From positions 248,001 to 312,000 of the forward strand of contig NZ_CM001165.1 in assembly GCF_000213055.1 (NCBI RefSeq): 64,000 bases of DNA, read 5' to 3'. The translations under genes and the position numbers were made by a program. How positions within the stretch are numbered: position 1 is the first letter of the stretch; each line of letters starts with the position of its first letter. The notes below the pieces were generated by a model. The model saw only the letters and a program-made list of their open reading frames with translations, was not told where the DNA came from and searched no databases. This stretch comes from Streptomyces sp. Tu6071 (GTDB lineage Bacteria > Actinomycetota > Actinomycetes > Streptomycetales > Streptomycetaceae). This document shows positions 8,680 through 18,355 of the stretch, piece after piece.

Positions 8680-9774
8680 ATGACGACACGGCCCGGCAAC
8701 AAGGTGACCATCGGCGCCATCGCGGCCGAGGCGGGCGTCTCGTCCGCGACCGTCTCGAAGGTCCTCAACGGCCGCGCGGACGTCTCGGCGGCGACCCGCG
8801 AGAAGGTGCAGCAGATCATGGCCCGCCGCCACTACCAGCGGCGGGGCGGCAGGCGCAGGGGCGGGATCGTCGACCTCGTCCTCAACGAGCTGGACAGTCT
8901 GTGGTCGATCGAGATCATCCGCGGGGCGGAGGAGACGCTGCGCGGGGCGGGCGTGAGCATGGTCCTGTCGGCGGTGCACGGCGACAGCGAGGGCACCACG
9001 GCGTGGCTCGACCAGCTCGCCGCGCGGCGCTCCGACGGGGCGATTCTCGTGGTGTCCGACCTGACCCCGCGCCAGCGGGCCCGGCTCACCGCGCTCGGGG
9101 TGCCGTTCGTGCTCGTCGACCCGGTCGGGAACGTGGAGGCGGGGGTGCCGACGATCGGGGCGACGAACTGGGCGGGGGCCGTCGCGGCGACCGAGCACCT
9201 CATCGCGCTCGGCCACCGGGACATCGTCCATCTCGCGGGCCCGCGCCACCTGCTGTGCAGCCGGGCCCGCGCGGACGGTTTCCGGGCGGCGATGGAGGCG
9301 GCCGAGATCCCGGTGCGCGAGGACGCCGTCACCCACGGCGCCTTCGACGACGCCTCGGGCCAGGCGCAGGCGGAGGCCCTGGTCATCGCGGCGGAACGCG
9401 GGGAGCGCGCGCTGCCGAGCGCCCTCTTCGCGGCGAGCGACCTCCAGGCCCTCGGGGCCTGCGCGGCACTGCGCGCGCGGGGCCTGCGGGTGCCCGAGGA
9501 CGTGAGCGTCGTCGGTTTCGACGACCTCCCGGTCTCGCGCTGGTGCCACCCCGCCCTCACGACGGTGCGCCAGCCGCTCCAGGACATGGCGGCGATGGCC
9601 GCGCGGACCCTGCTGCGGCTCGTGGACGGGGAACAGGTCGACCTGCCGCGCGTCGAGCTGGCGACGCGGCTCGTCGAGCGGGAGAGCACGGCTCCGTACG
9701 AGGCGGCGGAGCGGGCCGGGGCGAACGCGACGGACGGGAGACGGCCCGGGGGCGACGGCGTGGAGGGGGCGTGA
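8680..9774 (+). CDS. LacI-family transcriptional regulator
   Basis: 364 aa. N-terminal helix-turn-helix at about residues 9-55 ([23 protein letters not shown]) with the hinge helix following, then a periplasmic-binding-protein-like ligand domain to about 340 ([23 protein letters not shown] is the typical C-terminal signature). It probably represses the upstream transport and hydrolase genes and responds to an oligosaccharide. Candidate operators are the CGAAA repeats at 3151-3273. The last 20 residues are a charged, Gly-rich tail of no clear function. Confidence 0.9.
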   Translation: MTTRPGNKVTIGAIAAEAGVSSATVSKVLNGRADVSAATREKVQQIMARRHYQRRGGRRRGGIVDLVLNELDSLWSIEIIRGAEETLRGAGVSMVLSAVHGDSEGTTAWLDQLAARRSDGAILVVSDLTPRQRARLTALGVPFVLVDPVGNVEAGVPTIGATNWAGAVAATEHLIALGHRDIVHLAGPRHLLCSRARADGFRAAMEAAEIPVREDAVTHGAFDDASGQAQAEALVIAAERGERALPSALFAASDLQALGACAALRARGLRVPEDVSVVGFDDLPVSRWCHPALTTVRQPLQDMAAMAARTLLRLVDGEQVDLPRVELATRLVERESTAPYEAAERAGANATDGRRPGGDGVEGA

Positions 9775-9944
9775 CCAGGCCGGACCCCTAAGGGTCGGAC
9801 GTCATACTCAAGTCGGAGACGAGGCCCTCGGGTCCCTCTCAAGTGGACCCCGAAGACACCTCTTGCGAGGGTCTTCACGAGGTGGTCCCAGCGGGAACGA
9901 TGGCTTGTGTCGCCACCGTCCCCGTCTCGCAGGAGTTCCCGCTC

Positions 9945-10727
9945 GTGACCGCCTTCCCCCACGTCACCACCCCCTCCCCCGCCACGACCGCCGTCGCGGC
10001 GCGGGCCACGGAGCTGTCCAAGGTCTACGGGACGGGGGACACCCGTGTGGTCGCCCTGGACCGCGTCTCGGTCGCCTTCCACCAGGGCGAGTTCACCGCC
10101 ATCATGGGTCCCTCTGGCTCGGGGAAGTCCACGCTCATGCACTGTGTGGCCGGGCTGGACAGCTTCAGCGGCGGCTCCGTACAACTGGGGGGCACGGAGC
10201 TGTCGCGGCTCAAGGACAAGCAGCTCACCGCGCTGCGCCGGGACAAGATCGGTTTCGTCTTCCAGGCGTTCAACCTGCTGCCGACGCTGACCGCGCGGGA
10301 GAACATCACGCTGCCCCTCGACATCGCGGGCCGCAAGCCGGAGAAGCAGTGGCTGGAGCGGGTCATCTCCATGGTCGGCCTCGAAGGACGGCTCAAGCAC
10401 CGGCCCACGGAGCTGTCGGGCGGTCAGCAGCAGCGCGTCGCCGTGGCCCGCGCGCTGGCCTCGCGCCCCGAGATCGTCTTCGGCGACGAGCCCACGGGGA
10501 ACCTGGACTCGCGCTCGGGCGCCGAGATCCTCGGCTTCCTGCGCGAGTCGGTACGGGAGCTGGGCCAGACCGTCGTGATGGTCACGCACGACCCGGTCGC
10601 CGCGGCCTACGCGGACCGCGTCGTCTTCCTGGCGGACGGCCGCATCGTCGACGAGATGCACGGGCCGACCGCGGAGCGGGTCCTCGACCGCATGAAGGAG
10701 TTCGACGGCAGGGGCCGCGTGAGCTGA
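9945..10727 (+). CDS. ABC transporter ATP-binding protein (MacB/LolD type)
   Basis: 260 aa from the GTG at 9945, chosen because AGGAG lies 9 nt upstream (9931-9935). Earlier in-frame starts at 9843 and 9900 lack a good site. Walker [11 protein letters not shown]-loop [11 protein letters not shown], signature LSGGQQQR, Walker [14 protein letters not shown] and the switch His (VTHDP) are all present. The [22 protein letters not shown] segment is typical of the lipoprotein/drug-efflux subfamily that works with FtsX-type permeases such as the one encoded 70 nt downstream. Confidence 0.93.
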   Translation: MTAFPHVTTPSPATTAVAARATELSKVYGTGDTRVVALDRVSVAFHQGEFTAIMGPSGSGKSTLMHCVAGLDSFSGGSVQLGGTELSRLKDKQLTALRRDKIGFVFQAFNLLPTLTARENITLPLDIAGRKPEKQWLERVISMVGLEGRLKHRPTELSGGQQQRVAVARALASRPEIVFGDEPTGNLDSRSGAEILGFLRESVRELGQTVVMVTHDPVAAAYADRVVFLADGRIVDEMHGPTAERVLDRMKEFDGRGRVS

Positions 10728-10797
10728 CGCCCCCCGCCGCCCCTCCCCCGCCGGTTCCGCGACGGTCCCGGCTCCCTCACTTCAGGACTCGCTCACC

Positions 10798-13317
10798 ATG
10801 TTCCGTACCGCCCTGCGCAATGTGCTCGCGCACAAGGCCCGGCTCCTCATGACCGTGCTCGCCGTCATGCTCGGCGTCGCCTTCGTCTCCGGCACCCTGG
10901 TCTTCACCGACACCTTCGGCACCGCCTACAAGAACCAGTCCGCGAAAAGCTTCGACCACGTCTCCGTCGCCATCGAGCCGGACGGCGGCCAGGGCCCCGC
11001 CGAGGAGAGCGACAAGGGCGCGACCCGGCTCGACGACGCCCTCGTGCGCGAGGCCGCCGCGGTGCCCGGCGCCGAGTCGGCGCTCGGGAGCGTGGAAGGC
11101 TTCACCGCGCTCGCCGGCAAGGACGGCAAGCTCGTCGGCGGCAACTGGGGCAGCAGAGGGACCAATTACTATCCGGACGCACGTGGGCACGACCCCCGCT
11201 GGACCTTCGTCCGCGGCGGGGCACCGGCCGCGGCGGACGAGGTGGCCCTCGACAGCCGGACCGCCGAACGCACCGGGTACCGCGTCGGCGACTCCGTCCG
11301 CCTCTCCACGAACGGCTCCGTCACGAAGGCCGTGGTCGCGGGGGTCTTCGACACGGACGACGGCAACGTCCTCGCGGGCGGCAGCCTCGTGCTCTTCGAC
11401 AACACCACGGCGCTGCGCGTCCTCGGCGACGGCGCGTACGACGAGATCGACGTCAAGGCCGCGCCGGGCACCTCGCAGTCCGCGCTGCTCCACTCCGTAC
11501 GGGACGTCCTGCCCGAGGACACCGAGGCCCGCACCGGGGCGGCGCTCTCCGCCGAGCAGGACCGGATGATCGAGCGGCAGACCAGTTCCACGAGTCAGGT
11601 GCTGCTCGTCTTCGCCGGGATCGCGCTCTTCGTCGGGATCTTCATCATCGCGAACACCTTCACGATGCTCGTCGCCCAGCGCACCCGCGAGCTGGCCCTG
11701 CTGCGCGCGGTCGGCGCCTCGCGCCGCCAGGTGACCCGCTCGGTGCTGACCGAGGCGTTCCTGATCGGCCTCGTCGCCGCCGTCGCCGGAGGCGTTCTCG
11801 GGATCGGGGTCGCCGTACTCCTCCAGACGCTCCTCAAGGCGGGAGGGGCCGGGCTGCCCGAAGGGCCGCTCGTGCTCGCCCCGCGCACGGTTCTCGTCTC
11901 GCTGCTCATCGGCGTCGGCGTCACGATGACGGCCGCCTGGCTGCCGGGCCGCAGGGCCGCGAAGATCCCGCCGGTCGCCGCGATGAACAGCGTCCACGCG
12001 GCCCCGACCGTGCGCGGCCTCGTCGTCCGCAACACTCTCGGCTCCGTCGTCGTCGCGCTCGGCACGGTGCTCCTCTTCACGGACGACAACTACGTCGTCT
12101 CGGCGGGCGCGGGCGTCGTCATGGTCGGCGTCATCATCCTGACGCCGCTGCTCTCGCGCCCCTTCGTCGCGGCGGCCGAACCGCTGCTGCGGCTCTTCGG
12201 GGTCGCGGGAAGGCTCGCCCGGCTCAACGCGGTCCGCAATCCGCGCCGCACCGCGTCGACCGCGTCGGCCCTGATGATCGGCCTCACCCTCATCACCGCG
12301 ATGACGGTGGTCGCGACCTCGACGAGCGGCGCGATCGACCGGATGGCGGCCGACTCCCTCAAGGCCGACTACACGGTCTCGATGGCGAACTACGAACCCC
12401 TCGCGCCTCAGGTGCACAAGACCGTGGCCGCGCTCCCGGGGGTCACCGCCTCCAGCCCGGTGCGCACGGCGTACGGGGAGGTCGGCGGCGCTCCGAACCG
12501 GCTCTCCGGCATCGACCCGAAGAGCTTCGGCAGCCTCGTCCACCTGGATCTCGACAGCGGCTCGCTCCGGGGCCTGCGCGGCGACGCGGTCCTCCTGGAC
12601 CGGGACACCGCCAAGGAGCGCGGACTGCGGACCGGCGACCGCGTCACGGTGAAGTTCGACGACGACGGCGGCCGTGCGCACCTGCGGGTCGCGGGCGTCT
12701 ACCGGCCGAACGACCTGCTCAACGGTGTCTACGTGCCGACCTCCGTCGTCGATCCGCACCTGTCGGAGATCGCCGACGAGAAGGTCCTCGTGCGGGTGCG
12801 CGGCGGTGCGAGCGCCACGGCGGAGGACACGCTCGTCAAGGCGCTCGGTTCCAATCCGGCCCTCAAGATCCAGGACAAGGAGGCCATCAGCGGCGAGATC
12901 GGCGGCGCCATCGACATGCTCCTGAAGATGCTCTACGGGCTGCTCGCGATGGCCGTGCTGATCGCGGTCCTCGGCGTCGTCAACACCCTGGCCATGTCGG
13001 TCTTCGAGCGGCGGCACGAGATCGGGATGCTGCGGGCCATCGGCCTGGACCGGGCGAAGGTCAAGCGGATGGTGCGGCTGGAGTCGGTGGTGATCTCCCT
13101 GTTCGGCGCGGTGCTGGGCGTCGGGCTCGGGCTCTTCCTCGGCTGGATCGCGGGCGGCGCGGTCGGCGAGGAGGTCCCGACGTACCGCATGGACGTCCCC
13201 GTGTCGCGGCTGCTCGTCTTCCTCGCGAGCGCCGCCGTGGTCGGGGTCCTCGCGGCGCTGTGGCCGGCCCGGGGCGCGGCGCGGCTCAACCCGCTCCAGG
13301 CGATCAAGGCGGAGTAG
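10798..13317 (+). CDS. FtsX/MacB-type ABC permease, two FtsX units
   Basis: 839 aa. N-terminal helix (LLMTVLAVMLGVAFVSGTLVFTDT) precedes an extracellular MacB-like domain. The first FtsX core is at about 260-400 (ELALLRAVGASRRQVTRSVL), followed by a second helix pair, a second extracellular domain and a C-terminal FtsX core (HEIGMLRAIGLDRAKVKRMV). This internal duplication is usual in actinobacterial members. Partner of the preceding ATPase. The cargo is unknown; lipid, antibiotic or peptide export is possible. Confidence 0.92.
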   Translation: MFRTALRNVLAHKARLLMTVLAVMLGVAFVSGTLVFTDTFGTAYKNQSAKSFDHVSVAIEPDGGQGPAEESDKGATRLDDALVREAAAVPGAESALGSVEGFTALAGKDGKLVGGNWGSRGTNYYPDARGHDPRWTFVRGGAPAAADEVALDSRTAERTGYRVGDSVRLSTNGSVTKAVVAGVFDTDDGNVLAGGSLVLFDNTTALRVLGDGAYDEIDVKAAPGTSQSALLHSVRDVLPEDTEARTGAALSAEQDRMIERQTSSTSQVLLVFAGIALFVGIFIIANTFTMLVAQRTRELALLRAVGASRRQVTRSVLTEAFLIGLVAAVAGGVLGIGVAVLLQTLLKAGGAGLPEGPLVLAPRTVLVSLLIGVGVTMTAAWLPGRRAAKIPPVAAMNSVHAAPTVRGLVVRNTLGSVVVALGTVLLFTDDNYVVSAGAGVVMVGVIILTPLLSRPFVAAAEPLLRLFGVAGRLARLNAVRNPRRTASTASALMIGLTLITAMTVVATSTSGAIDRMAADSLKADYTVSMANYEPLAPQVHKTVAALPGVTASSPVRTAYGEVGGAPNRLSGIDPKSFGSLVHLDLDSGSLRGLRGDAVLLDRDTAKERGLRTGDRVTVKFDDDGGRAHLRVAGVYRPNDLLNGVYVPTSVVDPHLSEIADEKVLVRVRGGASATAEDTLVKALGSNPALKIQDKEAISGEIGGAIDMLLKMLYGLLAMAVLIAVLGVVNTLAMSVFERRHEIGMLRAIGLDRAKVKRMVRLESVVISLFGAVLGVGLGLFLGWIAGGAVGEEVPTYRMDVPVSRLLVFLASAAVVGVLAALWPARGAARLNPLQAIKAE

Positions 13318-13331
13318 CGGGGGCGGGGGAC

Positions 13332-13366
13332 GCGGGGTCCGGGGCGTGCCGCGCTCCGGGCCCCGC
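13332..13366. terminator. Terminator between convergent ABC permease and protease genes
   Basis: A 14-bp stem, GCGGGGTCCGGGGC (13332-13345) with GCTCCGGGCCCCGC (13353-13366), including two G-T wobbles and a 7-nt loop. It lies in the 73-nt gap between converging genes and could serve both. Confidence 0.55.
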
Positions 13367-13390
13367 TCTCCCGTACCCCGCCGCTCGGCG

Positions 13391-14122
13391 TCAGCCGATG
13401 ACCCCGCGGAGCCACTTCCGTTGCCGCGCGATCTCGCCCGCTTCGGCGGTCGACTCCCGGTCGGAGCCGTCGAAGACGCCGACGAGCTTCTCCCGGCCGT
13501 GCGGGGCCACGCTTATCACCGGGCCGCCCGAATCGCCCCCGGCGGGAATCCCCTTGACCTTCTCCATGCAGAAATCGGAGGTCCCGGGCCCGGCGTGCCC
13601 GGCGCAGCGCGGGTCGTCGGGCCGTACGACCCGGAGGTCCGCCTCCTTGAGCACGCGGGACTGGCAGGCGTTCTCGTCGCCTTCGCACGTCGCGCCCCAC
13701 CCGTACACGCGCACGCGCTGCCCGGTGTGCACCCCCTCGCTCGCGAGCGGCGCCGTACGCACCGTCATCGGGGGGACTTTGACGAGCATCATGTCGGCCT
13801 CGGCACTCCCCCGCCGCGCGCCCTTCACGGGGTGTACGAGGGTCCCGGCGGTCGCGTCGAGGCTTCCGACGCGGAACGAGATCCGTTTGTCCGCGACCGC
13901 CTGCCCCTGCTCGAAGAAGCAGTGCGAGGCGCTGAGCACCCACTCCCGGGCGACCGCCGTCCCCGTGCACGTCGGCACGCCGTCGACGAACATCCGCACG
14001 GCCCAGGGCCCGTACGTGCTCGGCGCACCCCCGATGACGGCGGACGCGGGCGGCGCGGCGAGCGTCCCGCCGGTCAGCAGGGCCAAAGCGGTCAGCAGCA
14101 GCGCGCGGGCGCGGTGGGCCAT
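13391..14122 (-). CDS. Secreted trypsin-like serine protease (S1 family)
   Basis: 243 aa from the ATG at 14122, which has GGAG upstream and begins the signal peptide (MAHRARALLLTALALL...ASA); a longer frame starting at 14167 would bury the signal. The catalytic triad is visible as His67 (LSASHCF), Asp110 (AEADMMLVKV) and Ser198 (GGDSGGPV). The mature protein probably begins near VIGGAP with almost no pro-region. Six or more cysteines suggest disulfides. No linked inhibitor gene is seen. Confidence 0.88.
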   Translation of the reverse strand: MAHRARALLLTALALLTGGTLAAPPASAVIGGAPSTYGPWAVRMFVDGVPTCTGTAVAREWVLSASHCFFEQGQAVADKRISFRVGSLDATAGTLVHPVKGARRGSAEADMMLVKVPPMTVRTAPLASEGVHTGQRVRVYGWGATCEGDENACQSRVLKEADLRVVRPDDPRCAGHAGPGTSDFCMEKVKGIPAGGDSGGPVISVAPHGREKLVGVFDGSDRESTAEAGEIARQRKWLRGVIG

Positions 14123-14231
14123 GTCTCGTTCACTCCACTCGGGGGACGGGTGCGTTCCGAAGGGCATACCCGCGTCTGCCCCGAGACGCGGCCCGGAGAC
14201 CCGGCGTCACCCCAACGCGGCCGATGCCCCG

Positions 14232-14861
14232 TCACGCCCCGGGTCGGCCGAACGCGGCGACCGCACCGAACGCCTCCTGGGTCACGACCCCCAGCGGCTC
14301 GCCGTCGGGATGGAGCGCCCAGTACTCCAGAGCCGTCGTGGCGACGTTGACGAGCATCCCGGCGAGCGCTGCGGCGACGACGCCCTCACCCGGGCCGGCC
14401 CCGACACGCTCGGCGACAACGGGGGTGAGGAGGTCCTGTGCGCGGCGGCCCGCCGCGAGCCAGCGGGCCTTGAGCGCGGGCTCGGCGAGCATGACACGCG
14501 CCGTGCGCCGCGTATCGGCACCGTTGACGGAGCTGCCGGCGAGGAGGGCTGTCCGGGCGGCGTCGACGAGGGGTTCCCCCGACGGCCGGGCCGCGAGCGC
14601 GCGCACCAGTTCCTCGACCCCCTCCGTGAGCAGCGGCGTAAGGACTTCCTCCTTGACGGCGCAGTGCCGGTAGAAGGTGCGCAGCGAGATCCCCGCCGCC
14701 GCGGCGATCTGCTCGACAGTCGTCTCACCGAAACCCTGCGCGTCGAACAGTTCGATCGCGCGTAGCGCGATCTCGCGGCGTACCGAGGCACGTCGCCGTT
14801 GCCGCAGGTCGGGCCGGGGCGCGGTTCCCGCGCGGTTCTCGTGCTGCGTCGCTCCGCTCAT
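14232..14861 (-). CDS. TetR-family transcriptional regulator
   Basis: 209 aa from the ATG at 14861; residues upstream of this Met in the longer frame run through the intergenic palindromes and are not TetR-like. The helix-turn-helix is at about residues 30-75 (TTVEQIAAAAGISLRTFYRHC). The C-terminal ligand domain is divergent. Divergently transcribed from the SDR gene at 15041, whose promoter region contains the likely operators. An Arg-rich stretch precedes the DNA-binding domain. Confidence 0.87.
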   Translation of the reverse strand: MSGATQHENRAGTAPRPDLRQRRRASVRREIALRAIELFDAQGFGETTVEQIAAAAGISLRTFYRHCAVKEEVLTPLLTEGVEELVRALAARPSGEPLVDAARTALLAGSSVNGADTRRTARVMLAEPALKARWLAAGRRAQDLLTPVVAERVGAGPGEGVVAAALAGMLVNVATTALEYWALHPDGEPLGVVTQEAFGAVAAFGRPGA

Positions 14862-14906
14862 GACCGGCGTCCCGTCCCTCGTGCCCACTCGATCCGCGTA
14901 CCCGGT

Positions 14907-14965
14907 TGCCATTATGGCAGGACAGTCACAGTTGGCATGTTGTGCCACATCGACGTATCGTGCCA
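14907..14965. promoter_or_regulatory. Probable TetR operators between tetR-type and SDR genes
   Basis: Perfect palindrome TGCCAT-T-ATGGCA at 14907-14919, and a second perfect repeat TGGCA-TGTTG-TGCCA at 14933-14947. A further TGCCA half-site is at 14961-14965. All share the TGCCA/TGGCA half-site. They lie in the 179-nt divergent gap, as expected for autoregulation plus control of the SDR. Confidence 0.65.
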
Positions 14966-15040
14966 AGTGGAGCGATCCTCTCCGTTTCGCTCCTCGTGGA
15001 AAGCGGACGAAGACCGCACAACCGAAGGAAGTGGTCAACG

Positions 15041-15955
15041 ATGACCGGAATTTCGTTCGAGGGGCGCGTGGCGATTGTCACGGGCGCGGGCGGCGGGCTG
15101 GGCCGCGCTCACGCGCTCGACCTCGCCGCACGCGGGGCCAAGCTGGTCGTGAACGACCTCGGCGGTTCGATCGCCGGTACGGGCGGCGGTTCCGCGATGG
15201 CCGACGAGGTGGTCGCCGAGATCGTCGCGGCCGGTGGTGAGGCCGTGGCGAACTACGACTCGGTGGCCACACCGGAGGGTGGCGCGGCGATCGTACGGAG
15301 CGCCGTCGACGCCTTCGGTACTGTGGACATCCTCGTGAACAACGCCGGCAACATCCGTAACGCGCCGTTCACCGACCTGAAGCCCGAGGCAATCGAGGCG
15401 CTGTTGGCGGTGCACGTCAAGGGCGCCTTCTACGTGACCCAGCCCGCTTTCGCGGTCATGCGCGAGAAGGGCTACGGCCGGATCGTTTTCACCGCGTCCG
15501 CGGCCGGGGTCTTCGGCAGCCCCGAACAGGCGAACTACGCGGCGGCCAAGAACGCCGTCCTGGGTATCTCCAACGTCGTCGCGCTGGAGGGCGCGCCGCA
15601 CGGCATCACGTCCAACACGATCCTCCCCGTCTCCGACTCGCGGATGATCGCGGACATGAACCCGGAGACCCTCGCGGGCGTCCCGAAGACCCCCGCGCAC
15701 CGTGAGCCGGAGATGATCACCGCGATGGTGAGCTACCTCGCGAGCGAGGCGAACCCGTACACGCACGAGGCGTTCTCGATCGCGCGTGGGCGCTACGGAC
15801 GTGTCTTCACTGGCGTGACCGAGGGCTACACCGTCCCGTTCGAGGCCCCCGTGGCGACGGCCGACGACATCGCGGCGCACATCGACGAGATCCGCGACCG
15901 CGCCGTGTACCACGTGCCGGGGTCGATGGTCGAGGAGTTCTCGCTGGTGCCGTGA
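15041..15955 (+). CDS. Short-chain dehydrogenase (HSD17B4/multifunctional-enzyme-like)
   Basis: 304 aa from the ATG at 15041 (GAAGGAAG upstream). Cofactor motif TGAGGGLG near the N terminus, LVVNDLGG, NNAG and the YxxxK pair in ANYAAAKNAV. The NDLGG...GGGS segment after beta-2 is characteristic of the (3R)-hydroxyacyl-CoA dehydrogenase domain of type 2 multifunctional enzymes. The roughly 60-residue C-terminal extension also fits this group. Likely an NAD-dependent hydroxyacyl-CoA or steroid dehydrogenase under the divergent TetR. Confidence 0.85.
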   Translation: MTGISFEGRVAIVTGAGGGLGRAHALDLAARGAKLVVNDLGGSIAGTGGGSAMADEVVAEIVAAGGEAVANYDSVATPEGGAAIVRSAVDAFGTVDILVNNAGNIRNAPFTDLKPEAIEALLAVHVKGAFYVTQPAFAVMREKGYGRIVFTASAAGVFGSPEQANYAAAKNAVLGISNVVALEGAPHGITSNTILPVSDSRMIADMNPETLAGVPKTPAHREPEMITAMVSYLASEANPYTHEAFSIARGRYGRVFTGVTEGYTVPFEAPVATADDIAAHIDEIRDRAVYHVPGSMVEEFSLVP

Positions 15956-16058
15956 GCGCTGTGTGCGGGCGGGACCGACACCCGTGGGCGGCGGGACGGA
16001 CAAGTGCCGTACGCGGCCGCGCCGGTTCGGGCCCGATGAAGGTGCGCGCGGCACGGCG

Positions 16059-16096
16059 GCCCCGCACGGTACGGGCATCGTCGTGCCATGCGGGGC
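16059..16096. terminator. Hairpin between convergent SDR and transglycosylase genes
   Basis: GCCCCGCA (16059-16066) and TGCGGGGC (16089-16096) form a perfect 8-bp stem, with partial pairing inside the 22-nt loop. It lies in the 209-nt convergent gap, which holds no gene. Confidence 0.4.
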
Positions 16097-16164
16097 GGCC
16101 GGGCAGCGTACGGACGGGAACGCCGCGCACTGCTCCGGCAGGTCCCCGGGACGTACGGCGGGCC

Positions 16165-17424
16165 TCAGGGCGATGGGGTTGCGCAGGGTGACTCCGTGGG
16201 CTCGGGGGCCTCGGTGGGTGTCGCCTCGTCGGCCGGCGGGGGTGCGGTGGTGCTGTCGGAGGGGCAGGCGCTCGGTGAGGGGGTGCCGGGGTCCTCGGAT
16301 GCCGTGGGGTCCGGGGTCCCGGACGGGGGTTCCGACGGCGGTGTCGATCCGGTCGGTGAGGAGCCCGGGTCGGAGGGGCTCGGCGAGGGATCCGGGCTGC
16401 CGCCGGAGGACGGGTCGGGGGACGGACCGGTGGGCGGGGCGGACGTGGTGCCGGGCCCGGGGCTCGGCTTCCCCTCCGGCTCCTCGCCGGGCTGCGGCCC
16501 GATCACGATGCCGCCGCCCTTGTTCCCCTTGCCCCCGTCGCCGACAGGTGCCGTGGCCTCCCGGTCGCCCCCGGCACCCGGGCTCTTCGGCACGACGCCC
16601 GTCCCGTCCGGCACCGCGTGCACCCCGTCGCGGTAGAACGCCAGCCAGCGCAGCACCAGTTGGAGGTAGTCGCGCGAGTAGTTGTAGCTCAGGACCGCGC
16701 GCTCCAGGCCCCCGCCCGTCGCCAGGTCACGCCCGCCCGCGCACAGGTAGCGGCCGGCGCCGAGTGCCGCGTCGTAGATGTTGTTGGGGTCCGCGCGCCC
16801 GTCGCCGTTCCCGTCGGCGCCCCAGCGCCGCCAGGTGCCGGGGAGGAACTGCAGGGGGCCCACCGCCCGGTCGTAGACGGGGTCGCCGTCCCAGGCGCCG
16901 TTCTCGGTGTCGCGGATGAGCGCGAAACCGTCACCGTCGAGGGCGGGCCCGGTGATGCGGTGCCGGGTCGTGCCGTGCGCGTCGACGTCGCCGCCGCGCG
17001 CCTGCCCCGACTCGACCTGGCCGATCGCCGCGAGCAACTGCCACGGCAGGTGGCAGCCCGGCCGGGAGTGCGCCAGGGAGGACTCGGCACGCTGGTAGGC
17101 GGCGAGCACGGTCGCGGGCAGCCCGGACGACCTGCGCAGCGGCACTTCCACGACCGGGATCCGCGCCCCCGGTGCCTTCAGCGGATCGACCGGCGGTGAT
17201 TCGACGTGGTAGGAGTCGTCGCCCTGCGTCGGGACCTCGGGCAGCGGCGGGAGCGGCGCGGCCACCGGGCTCGGCGCGTCCTTGTGGTGCTTGGTCAGGC
17301 CCTCGACGAGCGCGGGGGCCTGCGAGGCGTTGAGCAGGGCGGTCGCGGCGACGGCGACCGCCGTACCGCGCAGGCCGCCGCGCAGACGACGGCTGCGGGG
17401 GCGCGGGATACGCAAGGGGCGCAT
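16165..17424 (-). CDS. Secreted lytic murein transglycosylase (SLT/MltB-like) with Pro/Ser-rich tail
   Basis: 419 aa from the ATG at 17424 (AAGGGAAG site). N-terminal Arg-rich signal/anchor. The central domain (about 105-270) has IGQVESGQARGG with the catalytic Glu, GPALDGDGFALIRDTENG, VGPLQFLPGTWRRWG and LSYNYSRDYLQLV, the MltB-like pattern seen in actinobacterial transglycosylases. The last 130 residues are a low-complexity Pro/Ser/Thr/Asp tail, probably wall-spanning. It sits 122 nt downstream of the last Mce-associated gene, so it may be co-expressed with the lipid importer and open local wall space. That link is inference. Confidence 0.85.
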   Translation of the reverse strand: MRPLRIPRPRSRRLRGGLRGTAVAVAATALLNASQAPALVEGLTKHHKDAPSPVAAPLPPLPEVPTQGDDSYHVESPPVDPLKAPGARIPVVEVPLRRSSGLPATVLAAYQRAESSLAHSRPGCHLPWQLLAAIGQVESGQARGGDVDAHGTTRHRITGPALDGDGFALIRDTENGAWDGDPVYDRAVGPLQFLPGTWRRWGADGNGDGRADPNNIYDAALGAGRYLCAGGRDLATGGGLERAVLSYNYSRDYLQLVLRWLAFYRDGVHAVPDGTGVVPKSPGAGGDREATAPVGDGGKGNKGGGIVIGPQPGEEPEGKPSPGPGTTSAPPTGPSPDPSSGGSPDPSPSPSDPGSSPTGSTPPSEPPSGTPDPTASEDPGTPSPSACPSDSTTAPPPADEATPTEAPEPTESPCATPSP

Positions 17425-17546
17425 GGGGGTCTTCCCTTCGTGTACGTCCATCTCCGGTCGGTCCTGCCGCGGAACGGGGCGCGCCCGCGCGTTCAGCACT
17501 TCGGTCCTGGGCCCCTCGGCCCTGGAGCTGCTGGTCCTTCGGCCGT

Positions 17547-18335
17547 TCAGTCCCCGAAGGTGTCCAGCGCCGAGACCTGCCAGCGTCCTTCGCGCCGCAC
17601 GAGGTCGACGGCGAGCATGGCGCCCGCGTAGTTCGCGGCGGCGGGGGCCTTGGCCGCCGTACTGGTGCTGCTCTGGTCGGCGAAGACCAGGACGCGGGCG
17701 CGGTCGCCCTCGATCCGCTCCACCGCGCTGTCCGTGACGGTCGTCGTGACGACCGTCTTCTGCTTCCCGGCCGCCGCGAGCACGGGCGCGAGCAGCGTCC
17801 GGTGCTGGGCGACGGCCTTCCCCGTGAGCCAGCGCGCGGTGGCCTTGTCCATCGCGCCCGGGTCGGCGTGGTCGTAGGAGAACAGGGCGTCGACCGCCTT
17901 CCCGGCCTGCCCCTTGACCTCGCTCGTGCGGGCCGCGTCGGTGAGCGCGGTGTTCCGGGTGGCGGCGGTGTCGCGCAGGGCGTCGGCGCGGGTGGTGGCC
18001 CAGCCTGCGAAGGCGCCGAGGAGGAGGGTGAGCAGGCACAGGGCGGCGACGCCTCGCGCGAGTCCGAGGGGCCGGGCCGCACGCGGCGCGACGGCCGAGG
18101 GGGCCGAGAGGGAGGTATCGGAGGCGGCCTCGGGATCGTCGGGTCCGGGATCGACGGGTTCGGAATGGGCCGCATCCCCGGACAGCGAGCCCCCGCCGGT
18201 CTCCTCGGGAAGGGTCTCCCCGCCTGATTCCCCGTCCCGGGGACTTGGCGCGGGCCGTGTCGTCTGAGCCGTCACGGCCGCGAGTCTGCGCTGCCGGTTG
18301 AGGTGGTGGCGGGTGGTGTGGCGCGTCGTGGACAT
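17547..18335 (-). CDS. Mce-associated membrane protein (type II, second copy)
   Basis: 262 aa from the ATG at 18335 (AAGGAG). A cytoplasmic N-terminal region of about 90 acidic and Pro-rich residues, one membrane helix (VAALCLLTLLLGAFAGWA), then an extracytoplasmic domain with the LFSYDHADPGAMD motif and an NTF2-like C-terminal part (RARVLVFADQS...VDLVRREGRWQVSAL). It resembles the protein at 18956-19705 over its whole extracytoplasmic length. Predicted to stabilise the Mce complex at the membrane surface. Confidence 0.8.
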   Translation of the reverse strand: MSTTRHTTRHHLNRQRRLAAVTAQTTRPAPSPRDGESGGETLPEETGGGSLSGDAAHSEPVDPGPDDPEAASDTSLSAPSAVAPRAARPLGLARGVAALCLLTLLLGAFAGWATTRADALRDTAATRNTALTDAARTSEVKGQAGKAVDALFSYDHADPGAMDKATARWLTGKAVAQHRTLLAPVLAAAGKQKTVVTTTVTDSAVERIEGDRARVLVFADQSSTSTAAKAPAAANYAGAMLAVDLVRREGRWQVSALDTFGD

Positions 18336-18355
18336 CGTGGGCTCCTTCGCGCCGC

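Noticed and set aside
10777..13017. 746-codon open frame on the minus strand
   Set aside because: It is antisense to the FtsX-type permease, is rich in Arg, Gly and Asp/His as expected of a GC-rich shadow frame, and has no signal, domain or RBS.
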